Source: Perilla frutescens (Eukaryota; Streptophyta; Magnoliopsida; Lamiales; Lamiaceae). Taken from it: a DNA stretch of 64,000 nucleotides. Every line of letters begins with the position of its first letter. Position 1 is the stretch's first letter. The notes under the pieces were generated by a model that made no database searches, was not told the DNA's origin, and worked only from the letters and a program-made list of their open reading frames with translations. A program made the translations under genes and the position numbers. Positions 22,178-34,746 of the stretch are shown piece by piece. Location: NCBI GenBank assembly GCA_026008535.1, contig BRKX01000004.1:36584501-36648500 (forward strand). Direction: 5' to 3'.

Positions 22178-24105
22178 TCAAACGGCAACCCCGGGTCTGC
22201 ATCTCACTCCCATTTTCTCCACGTGACCGTAGAAGGTCTTAGCCGAAAGGCTCTTCGTGAATGGATCAACTAAATTGTCCACCGATGCAATCTTGACCAC
22301 TGCCACATCTCCTCTCTTAACGATTTCTCGTATAAGATGGTACTTTCTCTCTATGTGTTTACTTGCCTTATGGGCTCTGGGTTCCTTCGAATTTTCCACT
22401 GCACCCGAGTTATCACAATATACCGTGATACTCCTAGGCAAATCAGGAACCACGCTCAAGTCCAACAAGAAGCTCTTAAGCCAGATGACCTCTTTTGCAG
22501 CCTCAGAGGCAGCTACATATTCGGCCTCCATGGTGGAATCCGCAATGCATTTCTGCTTTATGCTCCTCCATACAATGGCTCCGTCTCCCAAGGTAAACAC
22601 ATAGCCTGAGGTAGATTTACTCTGATCTTTATCGGATTGAAAATCTGAGTCCGTGTAACCCAAAGGCACTAGACTATTAGAGCGGTACACCAGCATATAA
22701 TCTCGAGTCCTTTTTAGGTACTTGAGTATATTCTTAACCGCAGTCCAGTGACCTTGTCCAGGGTTAGACTGATATCTGAAGCATATGGAATGCCCTTCAT
22801 CTCATCTATCTCAGCTTGTGTGTAGGGACACATATCCCTGGATAGATGAATTCCATGCCTGAAAGGTATAAAATCTTTCTTGGAATCCTGCATGTTAAAC
22901 CTAGCTAGCACTGTGTCGATATATGTCGCCTGGGATAAGCACAACATCCTTTTCTGGTGATCTCGAATTATCTTGATGCCAAGGACATATCCGGCTTCTC
23001 CTAGATCTTTCATATCGAACTGCTTGGACAACCACACCCTTATGTTAGATAATACTTTCTTACTGTTCCCAATAAGTAAGATATCATCAACATATAGCAC
23101 GAAGAAAGCCACCACGTTTCCGTCACTTTTCTTGTACACACAGCTCTCATCCGGACATTGCACGAATCTATATGACTGGATAACCTCATCAAACCGGATG
23201 TTCCAAGACCTTGACGCCTGCTTAAGTCCATAAATGAATCTCTTAAGCTTGCACACTAAGTGCTCTTGGCCTTTAGCAATGAAACCCTCTGGTTGCTTCA
23301 TGTGGATGTTTTCCTCAAGACTTCCATTCAGGAAAGCCGTCTTGACATCCATCTACCAAATCTCATAATCCAAATGAGTGGCAATAGACAAGAGAATCCG
23401 TATTGACTTAAGCATGGCTACCGGCGAAAAGGTTTCCTCATAATCGATCCATTCTTTCTGAGTGTACCATTTTGCCACCAATCTTTTCTTGAAGGTTTCA
23501 ACCTTTCCGTCAGCTCCTCTCTTGCATTTGTAAACCCACTTACACCCAATGGGTTTTACCCCATCTTATGGTTCTACAAGCTCCCAGACTTGATTGTGAT
23601 CCATAGATCCAATCTCAGACTCCATTGCAATTTTCCAAGAGTCTGCATCTTTATCTTGGATTGCTTCATCGTAGGTCCTGGGATCCAATTCATTTAGTCC
23701 TTCAGGGAAATCCGAAGATTCACCCAAACCAATGAATCTGTCAGGTTGGCGTACAACCCTTCCACTGCGACGAGGCAGTTCTTGTACTTCTGTGACACGT
23801 TGTGCAGTAATTTGTGGTTCCTCTTCTTGTACTATTGGTGTCAGATTCGAATTTTCCCCTCGAAGTTCCTCGAGTACTATCTCACTTCTTGGCTTGTGAT
23901 TTATTACATAGTCTTCCTCTAATAATCGAGCATTGGTACTCACAATGATCTTCTGATCCTTAGGACTATAAAATAAACCACCTTTCGTTCCTTTTGGATA
24001 TCCAACAAACAGTCTAACATCCGTACGTGGTGCCAGCTTATCAGCTTCCTTATCCAGCACATGTGCTGGACTACCCCAAATCCGAAAATGTCCAAGACTG
24101 GGCTT
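22178..24105 (-). pseudogene. Element B integrase C-terminus, reverse transcriptase and RNase H
   Basis: Minus strand. FVGYPKGTKGGLFYSPKDQ ends the integrase, and SWKIAMESEIGSMDHNQVWE starts RT. A stop lies at about 23,565 and another just before MDVKTAFLNGSLEENIHMKQ (23,352). The catalytic motif is FVLYVDDILLIGN (about 23,080). Near 22,775 the sequence jumps from IPYAS directly to a segment normally about 30 residues downstream, an internal deletion with frame change. RNase H then runs GYTDSDFQSDKDQSKSTSG, STMEAEYVAASEAAKEVIW, YCDNSGAVENSKEP to 22,178. Confidence 0.9.
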
Positions 24106-25964
24106 TCATCCAGTCCAAAGTTCTGTGGGCGTAGATGGGACTGATTTTGATGGAACCACATTCAGAATATAGGCTGCCGTTTCCAGGGCATATCCCCAGA
24201 ACGAAATAGGCAGATCTGAATAGCTCATCATCGATCTAACCATCTCTAACAATGTTCTGTTCCTTCTCTCCGCCACGCCGTTCTGCTGTGGTGTTCCCGG
24301 CACAGTCAACTGGGATGTAATCTCATTCTCTGCTAAGTAGTCCCTAAATTCATTCGAGAGGTACTCACCACCACGATCAGACCGTAGTGATTTGATACTT
24401 TTACCTGTACGTTTTTCCACTTCCGCTCTGAATTCTTTGAAAGTCTCAAAGGATTCTGACTTGCGCCGTAACAGGTATATGTATCCATACCTTGAGTAAT
24501 CATCAATGAACGTGATAAAATACTCGTACCCTCCTCGAGTCTGAACTGACATAGGGCCACATAAGTCAGAGTGAATCAAATCTAGTACCTCTTCAGATCT
24601 ATTCCCTTTATTCTTAAAGGGTCGCTTGGTCATTTTACCTTCCAAACAGGATTCACACAAAGGGAACGATTCTAGGACCAATAAAGACAAGGGCCCATCG
24701 TTTACTAGTCTTTGTATCCGTTTAAGGTTAATATGGCCGAGCCTAAGATGCCAAAGATAGGTTTGATTCATTTCCGAAGGTTCTTTTCGTTTGTTAGGGT
24801 TTATGACCGATGTATTCAGTAAATGCATTTGCGTAGTGTTTTGCATAGGATTAAGTAAATAAAGATGTCCATCCAATGTGCCAGAACAGATAAAACGTTT
24901 ATCACTAAAGATAACAACCTTGTTATCAAAAGAAACAGAATATCCATCCATAAAAAGTTTAGAAACTGAAATCAAGTTTCGCCTAAAACCAGGCACATAA
25001 AGACAATCCTTTAAAACTAATATCCTATCACTACTAAAAGATAAGGTTACGTCTCCCACTGCAACTACCGCCACTTTCGTAGCATTGCCCATGTAGACTG
25101 AAATCTCTCCATCACTCATCTGTCTTTTTGCCAGGAACCCCTGTAAAGACATGCAAACATGATCAGTAGCTCCAGTATCTACTACCCATGACTGAGTAGA
25201 ACAAGTAGCTAAACATGTTTCAACGACGAGAGATTGAGACATACCCTTTTTCTTCTTCTTGTTAGGACAATCCGCCTTCCAGTGACCTGGCTGGCCGCAC
25301 TTGAAACACTTTGTCTTTGACTTAAATTCCTCGGGAGGAATCTTAGTCTTAGACTTCTTCACCTTAGGCGCCCCCTCTGCAGCTTTCTTGGGTGCGTTCT
25401 TCTTCTTCCTTTTAGTACCGAAAGAAGACGCCCTATTTTCAGCTAGGTGTGCCTCCGGATTTCCTTTTTGAAGTAACTCAGCCGCATGAAGATCCATGAG
25501 CAGTTCAGTCAGGCTGACATCCCTTTTAATCATGTTAAAGTTCAGCCTGAACTGCTCAAACCTCGAGGACAGGCTATGAAGAACAATGTCGATTTGAGAA
25601 TCGCCATCCAGCTCTCCACCCAAGGTTTCGATCTCAGCCAGATACCCCATCATCATGAGAACGTGATCCCTAATAGGTGTGGAGTCAGACATTCTCGCAT
25701 CCATTAGTTTCTTCATCGCCAAATGGCGTGCCGAGCGGTTCTGATGACCGAAGAGTTGCCTAAGGTTGTACATGATATCATAAGCGATTTTCATAGGTTC
25801 ATGCTGATGTTGCAACACATTTGATATAGATGCCAGAATGTAACAGCGCGCCACCTCATTGGACCTAACCCACTTATCATATGCAACCTTTTGGGCTTTG
25901 TCAGAACCCTCATCTGGCTTCTGAAGACATACTTCTTCAAGTACAAATTTGTGTCCTTCCGCAG
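24106..25964 (-). pseudogene. Element B gag (rest), zinc knuckle, protease and integrase
   Basis: A long open stretch. The gag core has LRQLFGHQNRSARHLAMKKL and RFEQFRLNFNMIKRDVSL. The zinc knuckle is CFKCGQPGHWKADC (CX2CX4HX4C). The protease motif is WVVDTGATDHVC. The integrase zinc finger runs from HLRLGHINLKRI to CESCLEGKMTKRP, and the core has LIHSDLCGPMS, LRSDRGGEYLS and QQNGVAERRNR, so the D-D-E residues are all present. A frame break near 24,106 separates it from the integrase C-terminus and RT. Of B's genes this part is best preserved. Confidence 0.9.
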
Positions 25965-26652
25965 TGTCACGGGATGCCACCCCCATCCTATCCCCTCTCC
26001 CAGGATACGTCGGGACAAGTCCATTCCCTTATCCCGATCCTTGGGATAGGCAACGTTGGGCCCTTGCTGCCGAGGCCCGTCGGGCTCCCGTGACTGGCGC
26101 CCCAGCACCCCAGGCCACCCGCACCCGCCTGGGCCGCCAGCACTAGCACCAACATACCGTCGGGGTGAACCTCCGCCAAACGCCCCGCCCAAAGCTCCTT
26201 AGTTGCCTAGAGTGCTAGCTTTTTTCCTTGTAGTGTACATATTGTAAGCACGGCCTTGCACGACCGTTTTTGTCATTTTCTAGCTTAGTAGTATCTAGTG
26301 CTGTCGCTAGCCTTTTTTTCTTTAAGCCTATTATAGGGGGTGAGAGCGAACTTTTGTCTGACTATGAGCATTGTAAGGAGCGACCCCCTCTCTGACCAAC
26401 GCGTGCTGTAATTGCTTCCAAGCTATAATGTACATTCAAATTGCATTAATGAAGATTTCCTTGCAATCAATCGTGTTCATGTGTTGCTTGCTCTGCCGAG
26501 ACCACTAAAAGCACCGGAGGGTGTGAATTGCGTCGTCATCGTGCATCAAGCTTTGCGAGCAAAGCTTTTGTGAGTGAGGCGGACATAGTCTAGGACGGAC
26601 TACTAGCCGCACGGTGCGCCACTAACCCAAGCACTACAAGCGCCCCGTGACA
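25965..26652 (+). repeat. 5' LTR of element C
   Basis: 688 bp, TGTCACGGGATGCCACCC ... CGCCCCGTGACA. The ends form the short inverted repeat TGTCACGG/CCGTGACA. The first 220 bp are strongly GC-rich, the rest AT-richer. Confidence 0.95.
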
Positions 26653-26654
26653 GG

Positions 26655-26667
26655 TGGTATCAGAGCC
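26655..26667 (+). promoter_or_regulatory. Primer binding site of element C
   Basis: TGGTATCAGAGCC, two bases (GG) after the LTR. It matches initiator-Met tRNA perfectly over the first 12 bases. Confidence 0.9.
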
Positions 26668-26701
26668 TCGGCTCCTGATCCACGGACCGAGGCGGGTTAC
26701 T

Positions 26702-29700
26702 ATGGAAAATGTGGCTACTGCTTCCAACACGAAGGGCGGCCAAACGGGACCCGAAATGGGGACCCCAACAAAGGCCCCGACCAAGAGTGAAAGAATGAAC
26801 TCCATAGAAAACGAGTGCACTCGATTAGGGTACGTAGTCTCTGAATTGGAGGAAAAAGTTGCGACCCTACGGGAAAAGGTCGAAATCCTTGAAGAGGAGA
26901 ACCTAGATCTCCATCATCGGCTGGGCGAGAGTCGAGAGGCACGGGCGTCCGAAGAAGAGACGCAACGTGCTATTGAAAGGTTGGAAACGCAGGTGGCGTT
27001 ACTCCAACAAGCCATTGTCAACAGAGGGCCGGCGGGCCGAATGGAGAATTTTGGCACTGGAGGGGGAGCGAGAAAACGCATCCCCGAACCACAACTCTAC
27101 AGCGGCGTTAGAAACGCGAAGGAAGTCGACAACTTCCTCTTCGACATGGAGCAGTATTTCCTAGCGGCCGAGATAGAGGAGGAATCGGAGCGAATCGCCA
27201 CGGCCACTATGTATTTGACTGGAGATGCGAAGCAATGGTGGCGAGGGAAATACCAAGACATACGAGATCGACGGGAGCGGCTCGATACGTGGGACCTCCT
27301 TCAAGCGACCATCAGAAAACAGTTCTTCCCTGAAAACGTCGGGTATAATGCCCGCAAGGCACTCCGGGAGCTCAAACAAACAGGCACGGTTAATGAGTAC
27401 ACCAAAGCGTTTGCCTCCATAATGTTGGACCTCCCGAACATGGATGAGGAGAGCAAAGTCTACCAATTCATAGATGGCCTAAAGCCCTGGGCCCGTGCTG
27501 AACTACAACGCCAACGAGTATCCAACATCCGCGACGTAATGGCAGCGGCGGAATGTTTAATGGACTACCATACGAAGACCCGAGAGAAGAAGCCACCAGC
27601 GCCCAGTGGCAACCAACAGAAGGGGAGTGGGGGCAGAACTTTCCGCCCCACCTACAACAGAGGTGGTGGAGAAAAGCCCTCCCATTCCCAAGAGAGTTCC
27701 CAAGGGAGCACCGACAAGAGCCGCCCTCAAGGAGGCAACAAAGCCGCGGGAAGCTCGAGATTCGACGGGTGTTTTTTGTGCAACGGCCCGCACATGCTAA
27801 AGGATTGTCCGAAGCGACAACTAATTAATGCTCTATGTGGAGACATGGAGTGGGACAAGCGAGCGTCCAAAAAGAAGGAGAAAGAACCGGTGCCAGTCCC
27901 GGAAGAGCCTGAGGAAGACTTCGAGAGTGAAGGAGAGAATCTTGGAGCCTTCTCACATAGGTGCAATGCCCTGTCAAGGACGGGGGCACGAAAGGGTAAG
28001 GCGTTACCCAAAAACACGAAGACCGCCTCCGCAATGGAGGGCGGAGCAGTTGGAGAAGCGTCGGCAAAGTCTACCAAGGAGAAGGGGTTGATGTTTATCG
28101 ACGTGAAGATCAACGGGAAGCCCGTTCGAGCGATGGTGGACACAGGTGCCACACATAACTATCTTGCTAGCACCGAAGTTAAAAGACTTGGGCTAGTCTT
28201 GGAGAAGGGAGTGGGCCGAGTGAAGGCCATCAATTCTGCCGCTCAACCGATTGCCGGAGTTGCAAGGTCCGTGTCGATCAAGCTAGGGCCATACGAAGGG
28301 AGGACAAATTTGTCTATTGTGACCATGGATGACTTCAAGCTCATTCTTGGGTTGGACTTCCTGCGGGACACGAAGACGGCGGTGATGCCCCATGCGGGAG
28401 CCCTCATGATGATGGGTAATAAACCCTGCGTGGCCCAAACGGTGTCACACAAGACGAGTTCAAAGCCGTTGTCCGCGATGCAGTTTGTGAAGGGGTGCCG
28501 GAAGAACGAGCCATCCTTCCTGTGCACCCTCCGAATAGAAGACATTGAAGAAAAGTCGGGGAAGATCCCCGAGGTCGTGAAGAAAATCCTTCGGGAGTTC
28601 GAAGACACCATGCCTGATGAACTGCCGAAGAAGCTGCCGCCGAAGAGGGCAGTCGACCATGAGATCGAGTTGGTGCCAGGCACAAAGCCTCCTGCCCGAG
28701 CACCATATCGAATGTCATACCCTGAGCTCGAGGAGCTCAAGAAACAATTAAAGGAACTGCTCGAGAGCGGGCTGATCCGGCCTGCAAAGTCCCCGTACGG
28801 TGCCCCTGTGCTGTTCCAGAAGAAGTCAGATGGCACCCTACGGATGTGTTGTGATTATCGCGCCCTGAACAAGCTGACGGTGAAGAACAAATATCCAATA
28901 CCATTAGTGGCGGATTGCTTCGATCGCCTCAGCCGGGCAAAACATTTTTCGAAGATCGATCTTAGATCAGGCTACTGGCAGGTTCGGATCAAGGAGGGAG
29001 ATGAGTCCAAGACAACTATCGTGACAAGGTACGGGGCATACGAGTACTTGGTGATGCCCTTCGGCTTGACAAACGCCCCCACCACCTTCAGCACCTTAAT
29101 GAACCAGGTACTCCACGGATTCCTGGACGAGTTCGTGGTGGTATACCTTGATGATATTGTCATCTACAGTGAATCCCTTGATGAACATCTGGAACACCTC
29201 CGCAAGGTATTCACTAGACTGAGAGAGCACGAGCTTTATGCCAAGCCGTCGAAGTGCTCATTTGGCCAAGACAGGATCGAGTTCCTGGGCCACATCATTG
29301 AGAGAGGGCGAATCCGCATGGATCCCAAGAAGATCCAAGCCATTGAAGAGTGGAAGCCGCCGGAAGATGTTCATGGAGTGAGATCGTTCCTTGGGCTGGC
29401 TAACTACTACAGAAGATTCGTGAAGGGGTACTCCGAGATTGCCCGCCCCTTGACGGATCTCACGAAGAAAACCGAGGTGTGGAAGTGGACGCCCCAAGCA
29501 CAGGCGGCCTTCGAAAAGTTGAAGAAAGCGATCATGAGTGACCCCGTGCTCGCACTCCCCGACCTCACCAAACCTTTTGTTGTGGAGACGGACGCCTCCG
29601 AGTTTGCCCTTGGCGGAGTGCTAACTCAGGGAGCACACCCCGTGGCTTTTGAGAGCCGAAAGTTGAAGGATGTCGAAAGACGTTACCCAGTGCACGAGAA

Positions 29701-31522
29701 GGAGTTGTTGGCCGTTGTTCACTGTTTGAGATAATGGCGACATTATTTGCTGGGCTTCCCTTTTGTGGTCAAGACAGACAACACAACGGTGAGCTACTTC
29801 TTGACCAAACCGAAGCTAACTGCGAAGCAAACAAGATGGCAGGAATTGCTTGCAGAGTTTAATTTCTCACTGGAGTACCGGGCGGGCTCCAGCAATCATG
29901 TCGTTGACGCCCTAAGTCATAGGGCTGATTTGGAAGATCAACCGGTGATGGCGGCTCTCGCCTCCAGTAAAGCGACCACCGACTTGAAGAACCGAATCCG
30001 TGAGCTCACCAAGAAAGACCCTACTGCACAGGGCCTACTTAACCTAGTCGAGCAAAAGAAGACCCGGAACTTTTGGCTCGAAGAGGGATTTCTGAAGACA
30101 AAGGGAAACCGCCTCTACGTCCCGAAAGGCGGGGACCTACGGAGAACTATCATCGCGGAGTGTCATGACACTCTCTGGGCGGGACACCCTGGCGAAGAAC
30201 GCACCGTGGCCCTCGTACAGAGGACGTACTTCTGGCCACAGATGCGAGATGAGATTGAAACGTTCGTCCGCACCTGCATTGTATGTCAACAGGACAAGGC
30301 GGATCGACACAAGAAAGCAGGGTTGCTAGAGCCACTTCCCATACCCTCACGACCATGGGAGAGTGTCTCAATGGACTTCATTACCGGTTTACCCAAGGTT
30401 GGAGACTTGGATGCGATCGTGGTGGTGGTAGACCGGTTCTCGAAGTACGCCACTTTTGTGCCAGCCCCCAAGACAATCACAGTAAAAGAGACAGCTCAAC
30501 TCTTCTTTAAGCACATTGTCAAGTTTTGGGGACTGCCGCGGGATATTGTTAGTGATCGGGACTCCCGTTTCACTGGAAACTTCTGGACCGAGTTGTTCAA
30601 ATTACTCGGGTCCAAGCTAAATATGAGCTCGAGCTTTCATCCACAGTCCGACGGGCAGACGGAACGCTTCAATTCTATGCTGGAGGAATATCTTCGGCAC
30701 TTTGTCAGCGCCAATCAGAAGGACTGTGTGAAGCTCTTGGATGCTGCTCAGTTGTGCTTCAATGCCCAAAAGTGCTCTACCACTAACGGTACGCCTTTTG
30801 AGATATGTACCGGGCAGCAACCGCTCCCCCCACACTCGATCGACGCCCCACAAGGTGCCAGAGTTTCGCCGGCGCAGAGTTTCTCTCTGGAATGGAAGCG
30901 AAACCTCGACCTCGCCCGAAGCCACCTGGAGAAGGCACAGCAGCGCATGAAAAAATATGCAGATCAGAAGCGACGCTTCGTGGAATATCGAGTGGGAGAC
31001 CGAATTATGGTTAAGGTCCCGGACCAACGACTTTCCAAAGCATCCCGACGGCGGGACGCCCGATTGATGCCAAAATATATTGGGCCCTTAACTATCTTGC
31101 AGCGCATTGGGAAGGTAGCCTACCGAGTAGAGTTGCCCCCATGGTGGCGGATCCACAATGTCATCCACGTCAGCCAACTGAAGCCGTTCCAGGCAGATAA
31201 AGTGGACGCTACGCGCGCCACGCCCGACCGCCCACAGCTTCGTCTGGCCAATGACACCGGGAAGCGGATCGCGGAAGCCATCCTTTGCCACCGGGACGCC
31301 GCCAAACGCAAGAAGCTCCACCGAGAGTACCTGGTGAAATGGGTGGGCTGTCCAAAGGAGGAAAGCACGTGGGAGAGAGCGACCACCCTCAAGGCGTTCC
31401 AGCCGCTGATCGAAGCGTACCTGCTAACCGTGGCGCCGAAGACGTCGCCAACTCCAGAGGGGGAGAGCTGTCACGGGATGCCACCCCCATCCTATCCCCT
31501 CTCCCAGGATACGCCGGGATAA
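26702..31522 (+). pseudogene. Element C gag-pol polyprotein with one in-frame stop
   Basis: One frame of 1,607 codons starts MENVATASNTKGGQTG. In order: a Glu-rich coiled coil (about residues 40-110); gag core (FLFDMEQYFLAAEIEEESER, AKQWWRGKY, NEYTKAFASIML); a knuckle CFLCNGPHMLKDC with three rather than four residues before His; protease AMVDTGATHNYLAS; RT with VVYLDDIVIYS (about 29,140); RNase H (VVETDASEFALGGVLTQ); integrase zinc finger (AGHPGEERTVAL ... CIVCQQDKADRH), D-D-E motifs SMDFITGLPK, VSDRDSRFTG and GQTERFNSM; and a chromodomain ending LVKWVGCPKEESTWERA. The only break is TAA at 29,732-29,734, inside RNase H. The CDS end (31,522) overlaps the 3' LTR by 54 bp. I used the ATG at 26,702 as start, since upstream codons overlap the primer site. 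Confidence 0.92.
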
Positions 31523-32157
31523 GTCCATTCCCTTATCCCGATCCTTGGGATAGGCAACGTTGGGCCCTTGCTGCCGAGGCCCGTCGGGCTCCCGTGACTG
31601 GCGCCCCAGCACCCCGGGCCACCCGCACCCGCCTGGGCCGCCAGCACTAGCACCAACATACCGTCGGGGTGAACCTCCGCCAAACGCCCCGCCCAAAGCT
31701 CCTTAGTTGCCTAGAGTGCTAGCTTTTTTCCTTGTAGTGTACATATTGTAAGCACGGCCTTGCACGGCCGTTTTTGTCGTTTTCTAGCATAGTAGTATCT
31801 AGTGCTGTCGCTAGCCTTTTTTTTCTTTAAGCCTATTATAGGGGGTGAGAGCGAACTTTTGTCTGACTGTGAGCGTTGTAAGGAGCGACCCCCTCTCCGA
31901 CCAACGCGTGCTGTAATTGCTTCCAAGCTATAATGTACATTCAAATTGCATTAATGAAGATTTCCTTGCAATCAATCGTGTTCATGTGTTGCTTGCTCTG
32001 CCGAGACCACTAAAAGCACCGGAGGGTGTGAATTGCGTCGTCATCGTGCATCAAGCTTTGCGAGCAAAACTTTTGTGAGTGAGGCGGACGTAGTCTAGGA
32101 CGGACTACTAGCCGCACGGTGCGCCACTAACCCAAGCACTACAAGCGCCCCGTGACA
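31469..32157 (+). repeat. 3' LTR of element C
   Basis: 689 bp copy of the 5' LTR, preceded by the purine tract AGAGGGGGAGAGC (about 31,456-31,468), which lies inside the end of the coding sequence. Confidence 0.95.
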
Positions 32158-32256
32158 CGCAGTGAGGACAAGATTAAGGTTTTGAATCCAGTCATTGTAA
32201 TTTTCACCGATTAACTTGTTTTCTTTGAGAATAGTGGACAGGTTGGAGAGTGCCAT
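32158..32256 (-). pseudogene. Element B gag, N-terminal piece
   Basis: Starts ATG at 32,256 and reads MALSNLSTILKENKLIGENY, NDWIQNLNLVLTA, the typical Copia gag N-terminus. It is then cut by element C at the target site CGCAG. The reading resumes in frame context at 25,964 with EGHKFVLEEVCLQKP. Confidence 0.9.
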
Positions 32257-34732
32257 GATGATATAGAATAACTGAAAAGTAAACATGCCGTATAGTCACA
32301 AACTTTAGGATACTCACATATAATCGTATACCTTAAAAAAAATTATATGTAATCCACAGACATTTTAAAAATGTTTCTTATAAGCCATGTTAGTGTGGAC
32401 GTTTATAAAATTCATCCTTAAATAGGTAAAACCACCTTTAATTTACCTCCAGTCAAATTTCCTTATGACAAGTAAATTAATAGTCGGAAATAACCACGGT
32501 CGTGTAACCTTCTAATTAATAAGCCACGTTAGTGTGGACGTTTATTAATAAATTACACCTAAGTGTGAACACCATCATCTTAGCACCAAGTCCACTATTT
32601 CGAACTCCCTGCTCCAGTTGGAGGAGTCAGTTTGTTCTAGTAGTGTTCTACAGCTATCTTGATAAAGAAGTTTAATTTCTAGAGATAACAGTGATATAAC
32701 ACATCCGTTATGGAGGAAGACCTATTGTCAACTCGCATGTTTATCACATCTCAATTAAACCAGATTAATGGAGACCGTTTGAGATTTCTACATACTTTGG
32801 TATGAATCTCTCCCACTTAGTTATTTAAAATTGAGGTTTCATTTTATCCCATTGTAAAACATGCAAACATCACATAAAAGGATAAAACACCATTGCATGC
32901 TTCAAACAACATAATAAGCAATAATAATAAAAAACCAACTATCATGGCTTATATCTCATGTTGCTGAATGAGATAAAACTGGAAAGTCAGCTTCGGAAAC
33001 TCGGGCATGGCCGCCGCCCTTATCACTGCGCCTCGCCGAAAACCTAGCTCCAATTAGGATTTCGGGACGTGAATCAGTGATACTTCCTTTCTTGAGCTGT
33101 GCCACTCTCCTTCTTTGAGTTGATCTTCAAACTTTATTCAATATAGAATATCTATTCCTTAGAGGAAAAAACTAATATATCTAGAATAAAATTACAACTC
33201 AATAACTTGGTCTAACAGTTTTATTTCTATTACATTAAAATAACATAAAATAAAACCTAGACCTAATCCATGGATTTTCTCATGGATTAAAATCACGTAG
33301 CCAAACCGGCATACGACCCATCATACATCCAACATAAATTAAAACATACATCACATAATTAAGGAGCCATGATAGTCGGTAACCCTGCAAACAAGTCAGT
33401 CTACAAATCCAACAATCACAATTACATGATTAGCATAAAATAACATATGATATCCAAACATGACATATTAAATAATATTTGAATTTTACAATTAATTAAA
33501 TTAATTAATTCGATATTATCCACAAGATAAAAATTGGAAATTAAAATAATTATCCACCAATTTAAATCTTGTTAAATTTCGAAAATATATCTTAAAATAA
33601 ATCTGGAAATTATTTATAATTATCCACCAAATTTATTTAATATTTTCTAACCACCCTAATTAAATAATAATTGGATATATTGATATAAATCAAAAATCTA
33701 ATCCAAATATTATCCATAAGAATCTAAATCTTCAAGGATAAGGTTTGGAGATTCGATTCCAATCCAAAATCTTCCAAAACTTATCCAAATTTAAAATCTT
33801 ATCACAATTGGATTTTGATAATTATTTGTATATATATCCAAAATCACCTTATCCAATATTTAATCAATAGATTTCGAAAATATCACAAATAATAAATCTG
33901 GAAATTTGATCCACTTCAAATTCATCCAAATTTAATATTCTATTTTCAAATCTATCTAGATTAAAATTAGGTAAATTAAGATATACATCAAATAACACCA
34001 AATCTAAATCCAACCCCATAATTTTCGAACAACCTTAATAAATAAATCTGAAAATTTAATTTTCATCAAAATCTTATCCAAATTAATTTATTAAAATTTC
34101 GAAAATTACACTATATTTCACATTTGGAAATTTTGACATTAATCAAAAAACTATTCCAAATAACATAGCTAGGTTTCGAAAATTTCAAGAATTAAAAATC
34201 TGGAAATTTTGATCCACTTCAAAAATTACCAAATTTAAAATTCTAATTTCAAACCTATCTAGATTAGAATTAGGCAATCTTTAATATACATCAAAAATCA
34301 CCAAATCCAATTCTAATCACCATGATTTTCGAACCACACTAGAATTAAATTTGGAAATTTTAATGTTGATTAAAAATCCATCCAAATTTAATACATAGTG
34401 TCGAAAATTTAAATAACAAATTAGGGAAATTAATACATCAAAATTCGAAAATTTTGAACTCCAAATTTTCGATCTCCATCATAAAACAAATCTGGAAATT
34501 CGAAGAACATCAAATGTCATCCCAAATTTAATTTTATGACTATCGAAAATTCTTAGAACATCAAAACTAAAATTTTCGAATTGCATCAAAAATTATCCAA
34601 GTTTTGAACACAACCAATTTGAAATACATCAACATATAAATCTGAAAATTTAAGCAACATAAATATTTCATCAAATTTATACATATATTTTGAATTAATC
34701 CTAGGATTAAATCTAGAACAGTGCCAAAACCC
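32257..34732 (-). other. Long AT-rich untranslated leader of element B
   Basis: Between the primer site and the gag start lie about 2.5 kb with no coding sequence. From about 33,420 to 34,720 the DNA is very AT-rich and quasi-repetitive, with recurrent TTTTCGAAA and AAATCTGGAAATT words spaced irregularly. Several early segments contain GCCACGTTAGTGTGGACG, present twice (about 32,385 and 32,522). The leader is unusually long for Copia. Confidence 0.6.
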
Positions 34733-34744
34733 GCTCTGATACCA
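34733..34744 (-). promoter_or_regulatory. Primer binding site of element B
   Basis: TGGTATCAGAGC on the minus strand, two bases (AC) after the end of the 5' LTR. It is complementary to initiator-Met tRNA. Confidence 0.9.
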
Positions 34745-34746
34745 GT

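Larger units (their letters stand above)
25965..32157 (+). mobile_element. Ty3/gypsy chromovirus C, nearly intact
   Basis: The LTRs 25,965-26,652 (688 bp) and 31,469-32,157 (689 bp) start TGTCACGG and end CCGTGACA, with target duplication CGCAG at 25,960-25,964 and 32,158-32,162. Primer site, a single gag-pol frame and a polypurine tract are all in place. RT precedes integrase and a chromodomain follows it, which defines a chromovirus; clade (Reina, Galadriel or other) is undecided. I count about 11 substitutions and one indel between the LTRs (about 1.6%). It is the youngest full element here and much more GC-rich than its surroundings. Confidence 0.95.

Noticed and set aside
25791..26192. 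GC-rich minus-strand open frame starting MGGAFGGGSPRRYVG, with a twin at 31,424-31,696
   Set aside because: Both lie in the two LTRs of element C, run antisense to its genes and show no domain. Their similarity comes from LTR identity.
27727..28152. Antisense open frames within the C gag-pol region (also 28,243-28,836)
   Set aside because: Shadows caused by the high GC content of the coding strand; no domain, while the sense frame has all retrotransposon motifs.
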